DNA from: Odiellus spinosus
Taxonomy: Eukaryota; Arthropoda; Arachnida; Opiliones; Phalangiidae
NCBI GenBank assembly: GCA_963920705.1
Contig: OY987226.1
Coordinates: 32,725,686-32,789,685, forward strand
Direction: 5' to 3'
DNA: 64,000 nt
Positions within the stretch are counted from its first letter, which is position 1. Every line of letters starts with the position of its first letter. Below are positions 14,001 to 26,309 of this stretch, piece after piece. The notes below the pieces were generated by a model. It was not told the DNA's origin. It saw only the letters and a program-made list of their open reading frames with translations, and searched no databases. The translations under genes were made by a program, and so were the position numbers.

Positions 14001-15760
14001 ATGACCTAAAAATTTGCGCACGTTATAAGCATAGAACAAAGATACTTTTTGGCTAATTTCATCAAAATTGGTGGTGCAAAAGCTTCTAAAACACCATGTT
14101 AATTCGAAGTTATTATTCTGCGAAATTAAAGAAAAATTAAAATCTGAAATATATACATTTAGAGACAAAATCTCAGATAATCATGCACACGCACATTATA
14201 ATAAAGCTTATTGTAAGAGATATGCAAAACTGTATATAAATTAAAATCAAAGGAAGCTGTTATAGATTTTGTCCCTGATCTAGGTGGTTTTCAAATCATT
14301 TAAAATTCAAAGAATCTTGTTAAATAACAAACAACTGTTATAGTTGTATATAAGTTTCATTGGGATGTTTTTGAAATAGTGGTTATAAAGTTTGTTTTAT
14401 TCGAGTTCAAGAGGCCATGGTTGATGCCTAGGGGTCTTTAAGTTGGGCAGTTTGTGCTCCTCGTATCAAAGATATAAATACCATTTAATTGATTCCCTTA
14501 GAATTTCCTGTTTCAGAAAACTGTCAAGCAGGGTTGATCTTTTTTCATAGAACCATGTCTAAAATGTAGGAATTAATTTCAGATAGGACCAGCTCTAGTA
14601 TATCTTCGATTTTCAAAGCCTTACATGAATGGAGCTTTTATCCAGTATCTAACACCGCAAGCCCCTTATCAACACCGAGTCACTCACGCTATTTACTGCA
14701 ACTGGAAAATACCATCACTCATTGGCAACTTTTACTTAACAATGGCAACGATTCAGGTAAAATAAAAAGGTTTTCGTCCGCTTGCGCAGTTTCCCACTTG
14801 CGCATTTTCATTTTCGCAGTAGCCATTTGCGCGGTTTCCCATTTGCGCAGTTTTCCATTTGCGCGGTTTCCCATTTGCTCATTTCTATTTGCGCGGTTCC
14901 CATTTGCGCAGTTTGCCATTCGAGCTGTCCAGAAGAGGCTAGTTCGAGTGATTAACTAACCTAACCTAACATAACTTATAACATAACAAGAGGGGACAGG
15001 CTAGTTCGAGTGAGTAACTAACCTAACCTAACATAACCTGCAAATGAAAAACTGCGCAGAAGGAAATGCGCTTGTGGGAACTGCGCAATTGGAACCTTAC
15101 CAATAAATATGTACTTTTTTTTCTTTTTGTAATGGGCCTGATCAGTCTATTTATTGAACGCAAATTATTTAAACAGATGTAACTATTTAAATTTATTAAA
15201 AACTAAAAGATAATTCAATAGTCCTGGTCGATTTCCAAAACCGGAAGTCTAGAGACTCTCGCGAAAATTTTGGCGGGGAAAACATTTGTCACGTGATCGT
15301 CCGCCATCTTTTTGTAGTGTGAAATTTTCGTCTGCTCTAGAAATCTGTTCTAGTCGAGAGCGACAGACTAACCACTTGAATTTGGTTTGTGGGAAATAAA
15401 ATTAGAAATAGTCTGGCAGCCTGTTACTACAAACAATGAGACAAGCGCCCATTTCCGGCAAATCGACCAGGACTATTAGTAAAAATAAAATATAGCTTCA
15501 TCTTTGACCTAAATTTTATAAAGTTATTCAGAGATATACGAGTTAAACTTCTGATAATTCGGGTACAAAATTCAAGAATTTAAAATTTCAATTAGGTGGA
15601 GAGAGACATCATGATATGGAATAACAAACGGTTCTTGAAAACGCCTATCATTGTGAAAGAAGACCACTTGCTCGCCAAGTTTCGGAGATGGTTCTCCCAG
15701 TTTTATTCCGAAAACAGCCCGACCCTAAAAGATGTGCAAGATCGCCGTCTAGACTGGTAG
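8040..15760 (+). CDS. nvd: Neverland/DAF-36-like cholesterol 7-desaturase, 5' partial
   Basis: Six exons are joined with consistent phase: 8040-8238, 8623-8814, 8919-9097, 10594-10839, 14583-14756, 15596-15760. They encode 384 residues ending at a TAG. Known family members convert cholesterol to 7-dehydrocholesterol, the first step of ecdysteroid synthesis. Exon 2 carries the Rieske [2Fe-2S] ligands: CPH in [12 protein letters not shown], then CPFHGWKF. Exon 4 carries the mononuclear iron motif DWTHFRQVH (D-x2-H-x4-H). Exon 5 contains GPALVYLRF and exon 6 ends near [11 protein letters not shown], both family-like. The usual N-terminal membrane segment (about 40-60 residues) is missing. It should be on an upstream phase-0 exon that I could not identify, so the start given is an exon start, not an ATG. 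No disabling mutation was seen. Introns 4 and 5 hold transposons. Confidence 0.95.
11549..11726. mobile_element. PIF/Harbinger-like (Tourist-type) MITE
   Basis: This 178-bp, almost fully palindromic element begins AGGCCCGTTTAC and ends GTAAACGGGCCT. It is flanked by TTA (11546-11548, 11727-11729). A 3-bp TTA/TAA duplication is the hallmark of PIF/Harbinger. It lies in intron 4 of the neverland-like gene. Confidence 0.85.
12024..13843. mobile_element. 1.8-kb inverted-terminal transposon in neverland intron 4
   Basis: The left end GTGGTGGCGGGTAATTCCG is matched by CGGAATTACCCGCCACCAC at the right end. The flanks TATCTAGG and TATATATG agree at 6 of 8 positions, so a decayed 8-bp duplication is possible but unproven. 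The motif TTCCGTCC or GGACGGAATT recurs inside. No transposase frame was recognised. The right 150 bp recur at 30168-30315. Confidence 0.65.
14769..15101 (+). mobile_element. GCG-rich MITE family, copy 1
   Basis: The 333-bp element starts GGTTTTCGTCCGCTTGCGCA and ends GCGCAATTGGAACCTTACC. It is flanked by AATAAAAA and AATAAATA (7 of 8 match). Inside are repeats of TTTCCCATTTGCGCAG and a core of AACCTAACCTAAC-type sequence. It starts 12 bp after neverland exon 5, in the last intron. Confidence 0.85.
15221..15473. mobile_element. 253-bp MITE with TA duplication
   Basis: The ends GTCCTGGTCGATTT and AAATCGACCAGGAC are flanked by TA (15219-15220, 15474-15475). It lies in the last neverland intron and is consistent with a Tc1/mariner-type MITE. 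Confidence 0.75.
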
Positions 15761-15779
15761 CCATAATATACGCTTTTAT

Positions 15780-15796
15780 AATAAATTCAAAATAAA
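15780..15796 (+). promoter_or_regulatory. Two AATAAA polyadenylation signals after neverland
   Basis: AATAAA occurs at 15780-15785 and again at 15791-15796, 20 and 31 bases past the stop codon. These are the first such hexamers downstream and probably define a very short 3' UTR. Confidence 0.6.
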
Positions 15797-16599
15797 TGCC
15801 ATTTATGAAAACTCTTCTTGATTGCAATATTTTTTCATTGTGGCTCTAAAAAATGAAATTGCACCGATGGAATGTTTCATTTGAAAAGGATAGTGACATG
15901 GTATATAATTTTATGGGCAGTTTTGCAGTGGTTGGGTATTTCTGAAAGCCGAATGGGCAGTTCTAAATTGGATTTTGGTCAATGGGTTTTAGCAACCAAA
16001 TTACCAAAATTTTATATAGCTGATTTTGTAGCTTAGACTGTTCTCTTTAAGAATTTAGACACTTTTCAATCCTAGCCTTTAACGATAAGTCACCAGCTCA
16101 GTTTTATTTCCAAATGAAGAAATTAATTTTTTCAAGGCACTCTAGGCTCTTTAGTTAACCTTTAAATCAAGTTTTTTTACTATTTTTGATGGTGCTTAGA
16201 ATTTGTACAGCGCTGAGTTTGGAAAAATTTTCACACTTTTGTCGCTTTGCAGTTTACGATTACCGGATTAAAAGAATTATATTTTTGTAATTCTACATAA
16301 ATAATCGAATTTTAGTCGCGAATTGCATTTTAACCTTTCTCAGTTTCACATTATAAGTTTTAAATTCAATTTAGTTAATCCATAGTCTTTAAGCTCGATT
16401 TGGTCTAAGCCTTGGTTAGTTCAGCTGGTGTAATCTTGGAAAGTAAACTATCGGATCGCTCTAGACTCCGACGACGCCCCTTACGCCCCGGCGGCTGGCC
16501 CGGCGCTCCGTCTAACAATATTTTTGACGCGGCCGCCTATATGCAAAAACTCGGCGAGCCGCCGCCGAAACACGGTCATGCCGCCGCCGGTTTTTTTTC
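15797..16599. other. Intergenic, mostly unassigned; GC-rich block at 16455-16599
   Basis: The first 600 bases show nothing recognisable. The block at about 16455-16599 is very rich in CCGCCG/GGCGGC. It is open for 80 codons from about 16412, but it adjoins a dispersed repeat and shares the string GACGTCGCGAAAAAAAAC (minus strand) with 56596-56613, so it looks repeat-derived rather than coding. Confidence 0.45.
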
Positions 16600-16980
16600 G
16601 CGACGTCGGAGTCTATATCGCTCACAACTTGATCCATTAACAGTTACTTCTTAAATTAACCGAGCTTAATTTAAAATGCGGCTCAACTTGTGTATCTGCC
16701 AAAACCGCTATATACAGTGTGATCTTTATTTAAAACCTACAGTAACAAAACAAATGCAGCGTGACAACTGTGATTTTATGTTTAACGCATCGAATTAAAC
16801 AAATGCGGTAATTATTAAAAATAAAATTAACACTAATGATTCATCTAAGGATGATACAACGGCGAGCACCATTGTCAGCAGTTGCAAAACTCATCTACGT
16901 AATTAATTAAATTTACCAAAATAGTATGCATATGCCTAGTTTTGATTTGACATCCTCCATAATCCCCCTAAAACCCTTAA
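16600..16980 (+). repeat. Dispersed repeat R1, copy 1 (uninterrupted)
   Basis: About 380 bp match the reverse complement of 61055-61389 plus 62038-62072. The copy at 61 kb carries a 641-bp insertion that this copy lacks. Here the target heptamer occurs once (reverse complement of GTAACTG, near 16640). An (ATT)n microsatellite follows at 16980-17000. Confidence 0.85.
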
Positions 16981-17604
16981 TTATTATTATTATTATTATT
17001 ACTAACTAAATATATTGACCAAAATAACCAGCGACATTAAGAAACATAACATACCTTTCAACACCTAGGGCTAGGGGCTACCAACAATATACAGGAGCAG
17101 ATAAATCATCTGCCTTCAGAACCCGGGAAACTCGGTATTTGAGGATCTATAATTTTTGGCTCCGCGCCACAGTCTCTTTATGTACCTTGTAAAGCGGTCA
17201 GCCAAGTCACGTGGGCCTTACAGGCGCGTTGCCGAAATTTTTATATCCGCGCGAAGGGGAGAGAGCAACTTAAATTACATGGCGCGCGAAAATACGAAAT
17301 ATTACACTTCTTGATATAATTATTAACTTCTGACAGTACTTATTCCTACTTATCCGCTATAAAATACTCAACCGAACTCGGTAACATCTGAAACTTACAG
17401 TTTTTGGTGGAATTGTAATATTAAAATACGCTTTTCCAAAAGGCACAGGCGGGATTAAAAAAAATATAAAATTCCTAGAAATTATCAATAAAATCTGGTA
17501 CTATTAATATAGTTAACTTAATTAAACACTTTATCCGACTTCTTTCGTGACTCGAAACGAAATGGTCAAAGTAAACTAAACGAATTGAAATGCTTGTCTA
17601 AAAA

Positions 17605-18480
17605 AAGATCAGAATCAGGGTCCATTAACTTGGGTTGGCACAGGAGGAGAAAGTAGAAAAATCTATACTTTTTCAGCTCCAAACAGTCAAATACCCGAGA
17701 TTATTTACCCTTTATAGACATTGATAAAAAATATACAACAATTCGTAGAATGCTATGTACTGTCATAGAGACTTTTATTATAGGGAGTAGAAACTCCTGC
17801 CTTTGGCAAGGCAAAACGAGATGTAGCTCCCCAAGCAACCTTTGCCAATGCTAATAACTGGCCGGGCCAACTTCCGGTCACATGACATCACCCCGCGTTA
17901 GAGGAAAGCTATACCGGAAATCGACCCGGCCTTTCACAACGGTTGTTTTGAGCTACATCTTCGCCTCAACTTTCCACTCCCTATATTAAAAGTCTCTATG
18001 GTACTGTCTTATCTTTTTTAAACAATAGCATGGTGAGTTAGTATTTGTTACCTTTCGCTCTATTACTTCTAATATCTAATTAAACAGAGTGTTCGCTGTT
18101 TGTTCAACAACATCGATATATTTTTCGATTGTTCAACCTTCTTTTGCAGCACTTACGAAGCCACAAACCCATCTATCTCTTATCACTGCCTTGGTTAAGA
18201 TATATTATAGATAGAGGGAATCCAATCTAGTCGCCCAGTGCCTTCTTAGTTGCGCTTTAGCCTTATCAAAGTTTTATTACAATTGCTCAACCTTCTTTTG
18301 CAGCACGTACGAAGCTACAAACCCATCAATCTCTTATCATTGGCTTTCTTATTACATATTATAGATATAGTGGGAATCCAATCTAGTCTCCCAATGCAAG
18401 CTTAATTGTTTGAGCGAAAACGAATATTCAACATGAAAATGTATATGCCACGGTCTTTATTTCTCACGATTAGTCTCACT
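17605..18480 (+). repeat. Dispersed repeat R2, copy 1
   Basis: It starts near CAGAATCAGGGTCCATTAAC and is paralogous to 38024-38600. It contains two sub-copies of a module with TTTTGCAGCAC.TACGAAG and CACAAACCCATC. A family C MITE is nested at 17764-18000. No open frame of note. Confidence 0.8.
17764..18000. mobile_element. MITE family C (CA..TG ends, 7-bp TSD)
   Basis: The 237-bp element has ends CATAGAGACTTTTATTATAG and CTATATTAAAAGTCTCTATG. The perfect 7-bp duplication GTACTGT flanks it (17757-17763, 18001-18007). The paralogous site in repeat R2 copy 2 (near 38205-38212) lacks the insertion. It holds GGTCACATGACATCAC at 17876-17891, related to the CRE-like motif in families B and E. Confidence 0.93.
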
Positions 18481-19854
18481 CCCCGCCTTTTGCTCTATTA
18501 ACTCTTTTCCATGGGATAAACAGGGGTCGGACGAAGAAGAAGAGAAAGATCTCAGCTTTCAGAGACAAAAAAAGCCGCCTCAATTTTTAACTGGGTGTAA
18601 ATAAATAACGCCTTATGCGTTGTTTTAATAAGCTATAACTACTTTTATAGAGGTCATCGTGGTCGGTCTACGAGGATGTTGGCAAAACGACTCATTCTAT
18701 CTGTTGGTACAGCTCGTTCCTAAATTTTATTTATTCCAGAAAAATACATAAATATATAACTTTATAATTATACTTCCCAGAAATCCGAGAATTGCAAAAA
18801 CTCGAACCAGAAGGGTTAATTTTCCCCATAGTAGGGTATTAAATTCATAAGAAATGTTCCAATATTTTCCGAAAATGAGAGTACTATGAGAAACCGAAAA
18901 ATACCCAAGATCATTACAAAAGAATTAGTTACAACTTTTTTGTCGAAGAAAACATAGAAAAAAGCACATCATGACCTTTACTGACAGGTAAGCCTTTGCG
19001 TTCACATTAATGATTGTGATCCAAGGCTTAAATACGCGTTCCTGCATTCTTATATCAATATAATTAGGTACTTTCAATTACACAAGAAATATTAGTTTGA
19101 TATATTTAACTTACCTCCTAATTGTCCAACTAATAAAGTACAAGAATTCTAAAATAGGCAAATAATAACGGCTACTATATTTTTAAACGTTTAAGAACGT
19201 CTTAAATCGCTCCGAGCAGTCTTCGAGATCTCTAACTTATTCCCGCGAAATTCCGCCAATCAGCATTGAGGCATGATATCAACGCCACCTGGCCCCAAGC
19301 ATAAAATCTATTTTATACTGCCCCCGAGGTTCATCTTCTCTGTATGTTACATGAAGATTATTAGCCGTGTTACAAATACGAGTCAGATTTTTACAATCAA
19401 TACAATGATTACGCGTTTACGTTATTACACACCGACCTTACGTTTAATTGACATTAAAATCCACTTAACATTAAATTTAACGTTTCGAGTCAAACTCGGC
19501 TTGATTTATCAACAGACACTAAAACCTAGAATCTTTTACATTTAATTGATTTAAATGTTCGAAATATTTTCAATATTGGACAAATATTTGGTGGATTAAT
19601 CTCAAAAAATTAATATATTAGTGGCTTATTAATTATATAATTTTTTAAGATACAACATGATTGCAATTCTTCGTTATAATATCAAGACGAGATTTCAAAA
19701 GGTTAAAAAAGCCCTAGGATTGAGTTAAGCTATAACAGGGCAACGTTTAATTCCTTTTTATTATAATATTCGACATTAAATCGGTGGATAAACTCGTTTA
19801 GCCTTGGCCATACGCGATTGCTACTTGTTAGAATTGCTTAGGGATTGTCCGTTG
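18481..19854. other. Intergenic, nothing recognised
   Basis: AT-rich sequence with scattered short open frames, including a 90-codon one at 19273-19545 with no family signature. No repeat structure was recognised. It lies just downstream of the receptor pseudogene, which ends at 19855 on the minus strand. Confidence 0.4.
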
Positions 19855-22559
19855 TTAGGCTCTGATCTGGCTTCTCATCGAGTGATGGGGAGAAACTTTG
19901 ACCGCTCTTCGGCTCAGCTGATAGAATTCGACGCAAAAGGCGATGGTAGCCAATGACATCCCGATAAGCCACACTGGCGACATGAATTCAAAACTGTTGT
20001 AGAACCAAGACATGGACCCCGAATTCTCATTCACGTCGCTTACGAATTCACGAGCTTGAAACTTGTCTTTTCTGAGTCCTGGCTCTGTCTGTCGGGTTTC
20101 GGTTATTCTCGAAAATCTTAAATTAAATTAATTAATTTAAATAAAGTAATCGCGTCACCGATTTGAAAAAGGGAAAAATTTAAAATATACATGAAATTGA
20201 AAAAAATGATGTCAGCGCGACTTTTAAGTATAGTCTGGTAGTTAGGAGGCGGTCCTTACATGTAGTTGATGTCTTCTTTGATGGCTCGAGGAAGTTTCTT
20301 ATTAAATTGCATGTAAGAGAATCGTTCGTTGTATCAATTCTTTCCAAAGTACACTTTCCTATTGTCTAGCTTCATTCTAGCGAAATACACGAGTTCAGTC
20401 TCTTGGCCGACAATTACGCCCTTTCCGCTTTTTAAGATCGCCATCGAATTTTCATCTTTATTGTCATCGAAATATCGCCTCATCTTTCGGTAATCTTCGA
20501 ACCTGGGATCATCCTCCTGTTCGTTAAAACGGAATTAGTTAATTATCGAAACTAAAATTTATTACGGTACTTTTAGAAGTCTAGTTACTTTAAGGCCAAA
20601 AGAATCCCGCTCGACGTAGTTGTCCTTCACCAGACATTCTAACTCCGGCTTGGCCAACAAATCCTCCAAAGAATCGACGAAAGACGATTTGTCAAGTACA
20701 TTAGCGCTCTTCATGCCGGCGCTCCAGAATTGCATCAATAACAGACTCCCAGAAGCCACCAGGCGCGAACCAGTCTTCCCGGTCCCGATATCACCACTCC
20801 AGCGACACCTGGCAACGAGAAAACACTCGCCCAATTCAAACCAATTAAGCCTAATAGATAAATATATAAAAAGCTCAGTTCGGCTTGATCAACTTGTTAG
20901 TTTAGCGGCCGCGTCACTGTAGACGTCACGCATCCCCTAGAGTTCCGGATGTAAAAAGAGCGCAGGCGCGGAGAAAGCAGGCGTTAAGCTTGAGAGTAAA
21001 ACTAGAGATCTTTAGAATTTTGTCATTCTGACTGCGGGCGCCGTGCTTCTGCACAAGAAACGTCACAGGTGACGTCGACGCTCAACTTACGAAAAAGGAC
21101 TCCTCCCTTTTATATGTATATTTATCTATTCGAATCGTATCGATACGAGATAGAGGGGGCGATGCTTATCTCTTGGTCGGACGTATGGCCACTAGATGAG
21201 CGGTACTTACAGGTGCTCACGATATCGGCGCCGTAGACGAAAGCGTTTTTCATCCACGAGATCATGGGTTTCTGACGTCGATTCCTGTCGTTCTCGAAGC
21301 TAAAATAAGTAAGCAATCCCGACACGACCAGCAACGAGAAAGCGACCAGGACCCAAACGAGAGTGGACAGTCCCTGGAACGACAGCGTCTCGGAACTCTC
21401 CTTTCGCGCGTCCGATCTAACGGTCGACACGATGACGAAAGCGTTTTCTAAGATAATGGGAGATACGTGAAACAGAAGCGGCGCATTTGGCCAAATTTGA
21501 AAAAATAGCCCCGCCATTTTGATTCCCTGTAAGAAACGAAGGCCAAATTAGGTCAGGGAAACGAGTCGGTCACTAGGGATTAAATTGTCGCTACAATTCC
21601 CGAGACTGAATCGACTGATTCCTCGAATTTGGGCACTCACTCCCTCAATGACAAACCGGGGATTTCCAGTCCCTTTATTTCTAATCAACGGATATTTGAC
21701 GACAGCGTCTCTATTATCCAAACGCCGAGATGGTTCGCCATTGCCTTAATCACCCCCTTCGAAACTTCGCGTCTTCTCGAGGATAAAATCAAATCCTCAT
21801 TCAACCGTCTCGCTAATTCGGTTCATTTTTAATCGCAAAGCTCGTTCCACAACTCTATTCGAATCTATTTCTGTTTCCATAATCCAAATTAGACGTCGCT
21901 AATTAAATTACCTTGGCACCCTCGCCTATCGATTTACCCCGATAATTTCATTACGATGTAAATTTAAAGTTAATAGCTGGATTCATTTACTACTGGTTTT
22001 TTGAAACTAATTTAAGCGCTAAAATGTTGGGCATCAAAATGGTGTGAAAATTCAATTTTCTCGATATTGCGAGCGCGTAATATTATTGGTCAGGACGCGA
22101 TTAATGGAATTACTTACAGCATATTGTATACCCCAGTCTGCCAAAACGTGTTGATCTCTCTCTTTATCCATCGTTTTCCTCCCGAGGATGTTCGTTAGAG
22201 CCTTGATTATTTGTTGTTTATACACTAGCTGAAATCTGACATTCTTTAAATTTTGTACAATAAATCCCGTTATCACCCAGAGAATATTCCCGTACGGCAT
22301 ATACTGATTGGCTAGCATTTCGTAGCCGTATCCTTCGAGTTTCTGTTTTAATATAATTTATCGTAATTAAAATGATGTTGATAGAAATGATTTAATCTAA
22401 TTTAGAGCGAAATTACGCTACGAATGACCACTCCCCGCGTACCTCGTGAATGACGAAATAGAAATGATACGGATGGGTCGAATTGTAAGCTCTTTCCATG
22501 TTGCGCCGTTGAGCTAGAAATCCAATTCCTCGGATGTCTTCGGACAGCGGAGACCAAAT
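19855..22559 (-). pseudogene. Ionotropic receptor (iGluR-like) gene with frameshift and in-frame stop
   Basis: Read on the minus strand, exons are 22559-22443 (start uncertain), 22342-22118, 21526-21211, 20808-20571, 20516-20260 and 20116-19855. All junctions are GT..AG. Family features: a pre-M1/M1 stretch with LSTLVWVLVAFSLLVVSGLL, an M2-M3 region with RLVRAWWLL and then FWSAGMKSA, SLEDLL in the second ligand-binding lobe, and a last membrane helix PVWLIGMSLATIAFCVEFYQ. Two defects are seen. In the 20808-20571 exon the frame breaks near 20737-20740: the frame entering from the previous exon reaches TGA at 20737-20735, while the rest is open one frame over, and the exon is one base short of restoring phase. 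In the 20516-20260 exon a TGA at 20336-20334 interrupts an otherwise open, correctly phased exon. The two upstream exons are phase-consistent but weakly family-like. The N-terminus was not found. Assembly error is the alternative for the frameshift. Confidence 0.8.
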
Positions 22560-25344
22560 TCAAATTTCATAAGCTTGTTTTTTTATTTGGTTTCTAGCGA
22601 CGATGACTTAACTAGAGTGCAGCGAATAGAAATGGAAAGAAACCGCGAAAAAACGTAGCCATTCTCACTCGAATTCCGATTACGTTCGTTATTTGTATTG
22701 CCGTTTTACGAAAATAGCTTTTTTATAAAAGCTATGAGATAAGATTTAACCGCGACCAGATATCCGGATTGGGCATTCGAATTAACGGGCTCAGAGATAA
22801 TTTGTTAAAAGGAAAACTTGGAGCTGAAATTTATTTCGTCCCGAGGCCAATAAAAAGAACAACCCAAACTGCCCATAGGAATTTGGGTAACGTAATGTTA
22901 AAATTACGAACAGACGATCCGACTGCAGCCGACTCGAATGGCCTCCGTTTAGCGAATCTTTATTGGGTCACTTAAAGGCCAATCATTGAAGCAGATATTT
23001 ATTTTTAAAACTCGAAATGCCGGGAAGCAAATATGGCGTTCTTCTAGGAACGTAAATTTCGGTTTTAAAATGATATTTATAAATTAACCAAGACTTAAAT
23101 CACTATAATGTGTTTTGATTTGTAGGTTTTTAAGCATGCTCTTTGCAATGGAAGTACTTTTAAAGTTGGGTTGCCTATCCCTTTAAGTTTTCTGGATTGA
23201 ATTTGAGGTTTTTCAACCCTAACGCCAATTTCCGGCTTCCTCGACACTCGAGGAGCGAATTAACCTCAAAACATTCGCGTACGATTAAGTTTAATATTAA
23301 TATTTTGATCTGACGAAACTTAAACTTCTGTAATTATAGCCAACTGAAATCCTAAACTACAATTTGAAGAATATTAGTATATCGGAGATATACTAATTAG
23401 CGTTTTATCTCCTTCCGTGGCTGGTGCTGGGGATTACGCCCTAGAATCGGAACTCCGATTTATTTTCGAACCGACTCTCGAAATGACACGTATTTAAAAA
23501 AATTGTCATTTTTGGTTTCCACGGTAACGTATAGATCGCTTTCTGTATCTCCAACATAAACGCGAATAGTTTTAATGGCGATTAAAGATCGTCCAAATAT
23601 TTTAAAGGGAAACCCTCTCTTTGGTTTAACTTCGGAATTCAAGGTCCTAAAGAACGATTTAGAAACGTCAAAGGGCTGTCGATTTGACGCGTCATCTTCG
23701 GGCAAACGCGAACTCCATCGATGTGTTCAAAAAATCCCGGTCCTTTGTCAACCGCGACTTGGAAAGTTCGAAGTAGAGACCCGAATTTTAAGGAGCTCCC
23801 TTCACCACGCGAATCAGTTTTAAGCGGGGTCATACAGGACCATGTTTGGGGTCATCCGTAGTAACTCCCGCTATTTTTCGACTCACTGCGGACGAGCGGG
23901 CCAGGATTCGTTGGCTACTTTATTTACCCAGCGGTTTTTACAGCTCGAGGTCGCCACCAATCGTCAGTTTTCGTCGTTTCTCTCTCGCTATTTAGAATCT
24001 TAACTAATATTAGCGACACTTAGAGTAAATAAGTGTTTTGTTTTTTATTCTACGTCACATTTAACGCTTTTTAAGCAACGTAGGCGAATCGCTATAGCGC
24101 GGAATCGAAAAGCTATTCGATAATTCGTCATTAAAATGAATTTTTGGGAATTTCTCCCATAAGACGCGATTGGGAGAAATATAAATTGGGAGAACGTTTT
24201 TGGGCGAAGCGTCTCGAACCCGAATACCAATCGAGTCAAAATTCGGCCAATTAATAGTATGAATCCAAAATTCGTAATTTAGGGTGACCGGTTTCCGTTT
24301 ATAAAATTTGGGGAAATTGCGAGACTCGCCCTTGACGCGATTAAAATTACCAGTCGAGTGACGACCTTAGAAGAAGCGCGAACTGTCGTAATGAAACCCA
24401 TTTTTCAACGGGAAGAGAGGTCAATTCCGAGATTGAAACTGTCCTATAAAATAAGATTCATTTCCGAGTATTTGAAACCACACGAAGGAAGTATAGTTGA
24501 TAATGTTTTGCGAGAGCCGCTAGAGACGAAACGAACGAGAATGTTTGGGAAATATACGCCCCGTATTTTCATTTCAAACTCTACTTATTTCCAATTAAGT
24601 CCCTAAAGAACGTCGAGGTGCTTAATCGACCCGAGTCATTTGAAGTCCAGTTTAATAACGAGAGCCGCTAGAGAAGCGAATAAGAATATTTGGGAAATAT
24701 ACGCCCAATATTCGTTTTCATTTCAAATTTGACTTATTTTCGAGTTCCTTTAGACCTTTTAGGGGGCTTAAACGGACGCCGTAACAGCGCCGAGTCATTT
24801 AAAGTCCATCGTAGTAATCAGAAACTAAAATCTCTACCCCAGGTATCGGACATTTGACCCGGTTCGGCCTATGATTCTATTTTTAAACAGCTGATCCCCC
24901 ATGGAATCTTTACTATCTGATCTTTACCAAAAGTCAGTTTTAAAAACTGCAGCGTGAACCGAGTTTTATTAATTCAAATTTGGAATTAGTTAGAGTGATG
25001 TTTTACAATCAATATCAGTGTTAATAAAATTATTTCGTGTTTTACATTACTCGTGCCACTGCCTTCTGTAATACTAGGCCACGAAATGCCAACTACATCT
25101 TTTTTCTTGACATTTTTAATTTGCAATATGTCCGAGATAGATGGCACTTTCCTGATGTATGAATAGCCAATCGCGAGTCTCGCGTCGCCAAGAGCCAATT
25201 AGATAAGACTCTATCGAAGTAAGATCGTAGAACTCCTAGCGACATCTAGGTGATAATGTAGAGATCTTGATTTAAATTTACGATTTGATTTAGAACTTGC
25301 TTTTAATGTAAATATTTAAAAATCACTGTTTAATAACCTAAATG
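22560..25344. other. Gene-poor stretch upstream of the receptor pseudogene
   Basis: This should contain the receptor's N-terminal exons and promoter if they survive, but none could be identified. Minus-strand frames near 23460-23833 and 24986-25198 are open but match no family I know. A hairpin AGCTTTTTTATAAAAGCT lies near 22719. A tandem duplication is described separately. Confidence 0.4.
24505..24810. repeat. Two-copy tandem duplication, about 149 bp
   Basis: GAGAGCCGCTAGAGA followed by TTTGGGAAATATACGCC occurs at about 24511-24562 and again at about 24660-24710. The flanking 150 bp are also similar (CGAGTCATTT.AAGTCCA in both). The copies have diverged by substitutions. Confidence 0.7.
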
Positions 25345-25348
25345 GTGT

Positions 25349-25486
25349 GTTCCCATTTCGCCCAAATATTTCGCCCAAAATTATCTATTCCCATTTCGCC
25401 CAATTGTTAGGTTAGGTAGGGTTAGGTTAGATTATTTGAGATTGGGCGAAATGGGAATTGGGCCAAATGTTTTGGGCGAAATGGGG
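25349..25486. mobile_element. TTCGCCC-type MITE with TTAGG core, short copy
   Basis: The ends TTCCCATTTCGCCCAAA and TTTGGGCGAAATGGGG form an inverted repeat. The centre is TTAGGTTAGGTAGGGTTAGG. A longer relative lies at 51486-52140. No clear target duplication was found. Confidence 0.65.
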
Positions 25487-26309
25487 TAAATTAAATCCGA
25501 ATTAATTTATTCTCCGTTATTAACCTAAAATTCGTATCTATTTTTTTAGTTTTCGGCCTACATTTGAATTTCCCGCTTTTTTTTAACCTGAAGAAAGCGA
25601 CGTCTAACGATATTTTTGAAATCGGTAACGCCACCCCCTTGCTTTTCCTACGGATAGGCATTGTATTAAAGAAGGCAGTGCTCGTACCAACCGTGTTGGT
25701 TTTACGTTTAATTTACAATATAGATTTATTTTCCTATCCTAACAAATTCCATTTTTTCCTCGAATTTTTTACGAGGGGTCGAATGGACTAACTGTTCGAG
25801 GTGTTTGTATCGTTATATTAGGGTTCCAACTCTATTATTATCTTAACATTTCACGTACGATATAGGTGCATTCTGTTGTAAAGATTATACGCTTTCAATT
25901 TCTTCAGCGCGAACTCGACTAAATTAGGAATCGTTTCGTGAGAGTTTTATTAACTCTCGTGACGTTTTACAATCAATATCAGAATCAATAAAATGATTAG
26001 GTGTTTTTACGTAATGACATATATTAGTTTCACATTCAATTTATAATAAAATCCGTTATGATCATTAAATAACATTTCGAGGGAAACTCGTCTTAATTTG
26101 CAGAAACTATTAAATTCTAATAAATTTATTAACCGTGGTATTTTCATTAATGAAAAGGATATTTCGTGGAATAATATGAAATATATTAATGTCACGTTAA
26201 TTATATAATTAACAATATGATTACAATATTTCGACTCAATATTCATATATCAAAAATGTCTTTGCGAACAAAGACCCATGTTATGGCCTTGAATGTCTGA
26301 AGTGACAGA

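Noticed and set aside
16412-16654. An 80-codon GC-rich open frame
   Set aside because: It overlaps repeat R1 and a GC-rich module seen elsewhere; composition alone keeps it open.
22443-22559. Glycosyltransferase-like reading of the two most upstream receptor exons (DKERDQHVLADW)
   Set aside because: The resemblance is short, and both exons are phase-compatible with the receptor exon that follows, so they were kept with the receptor at low confidence.
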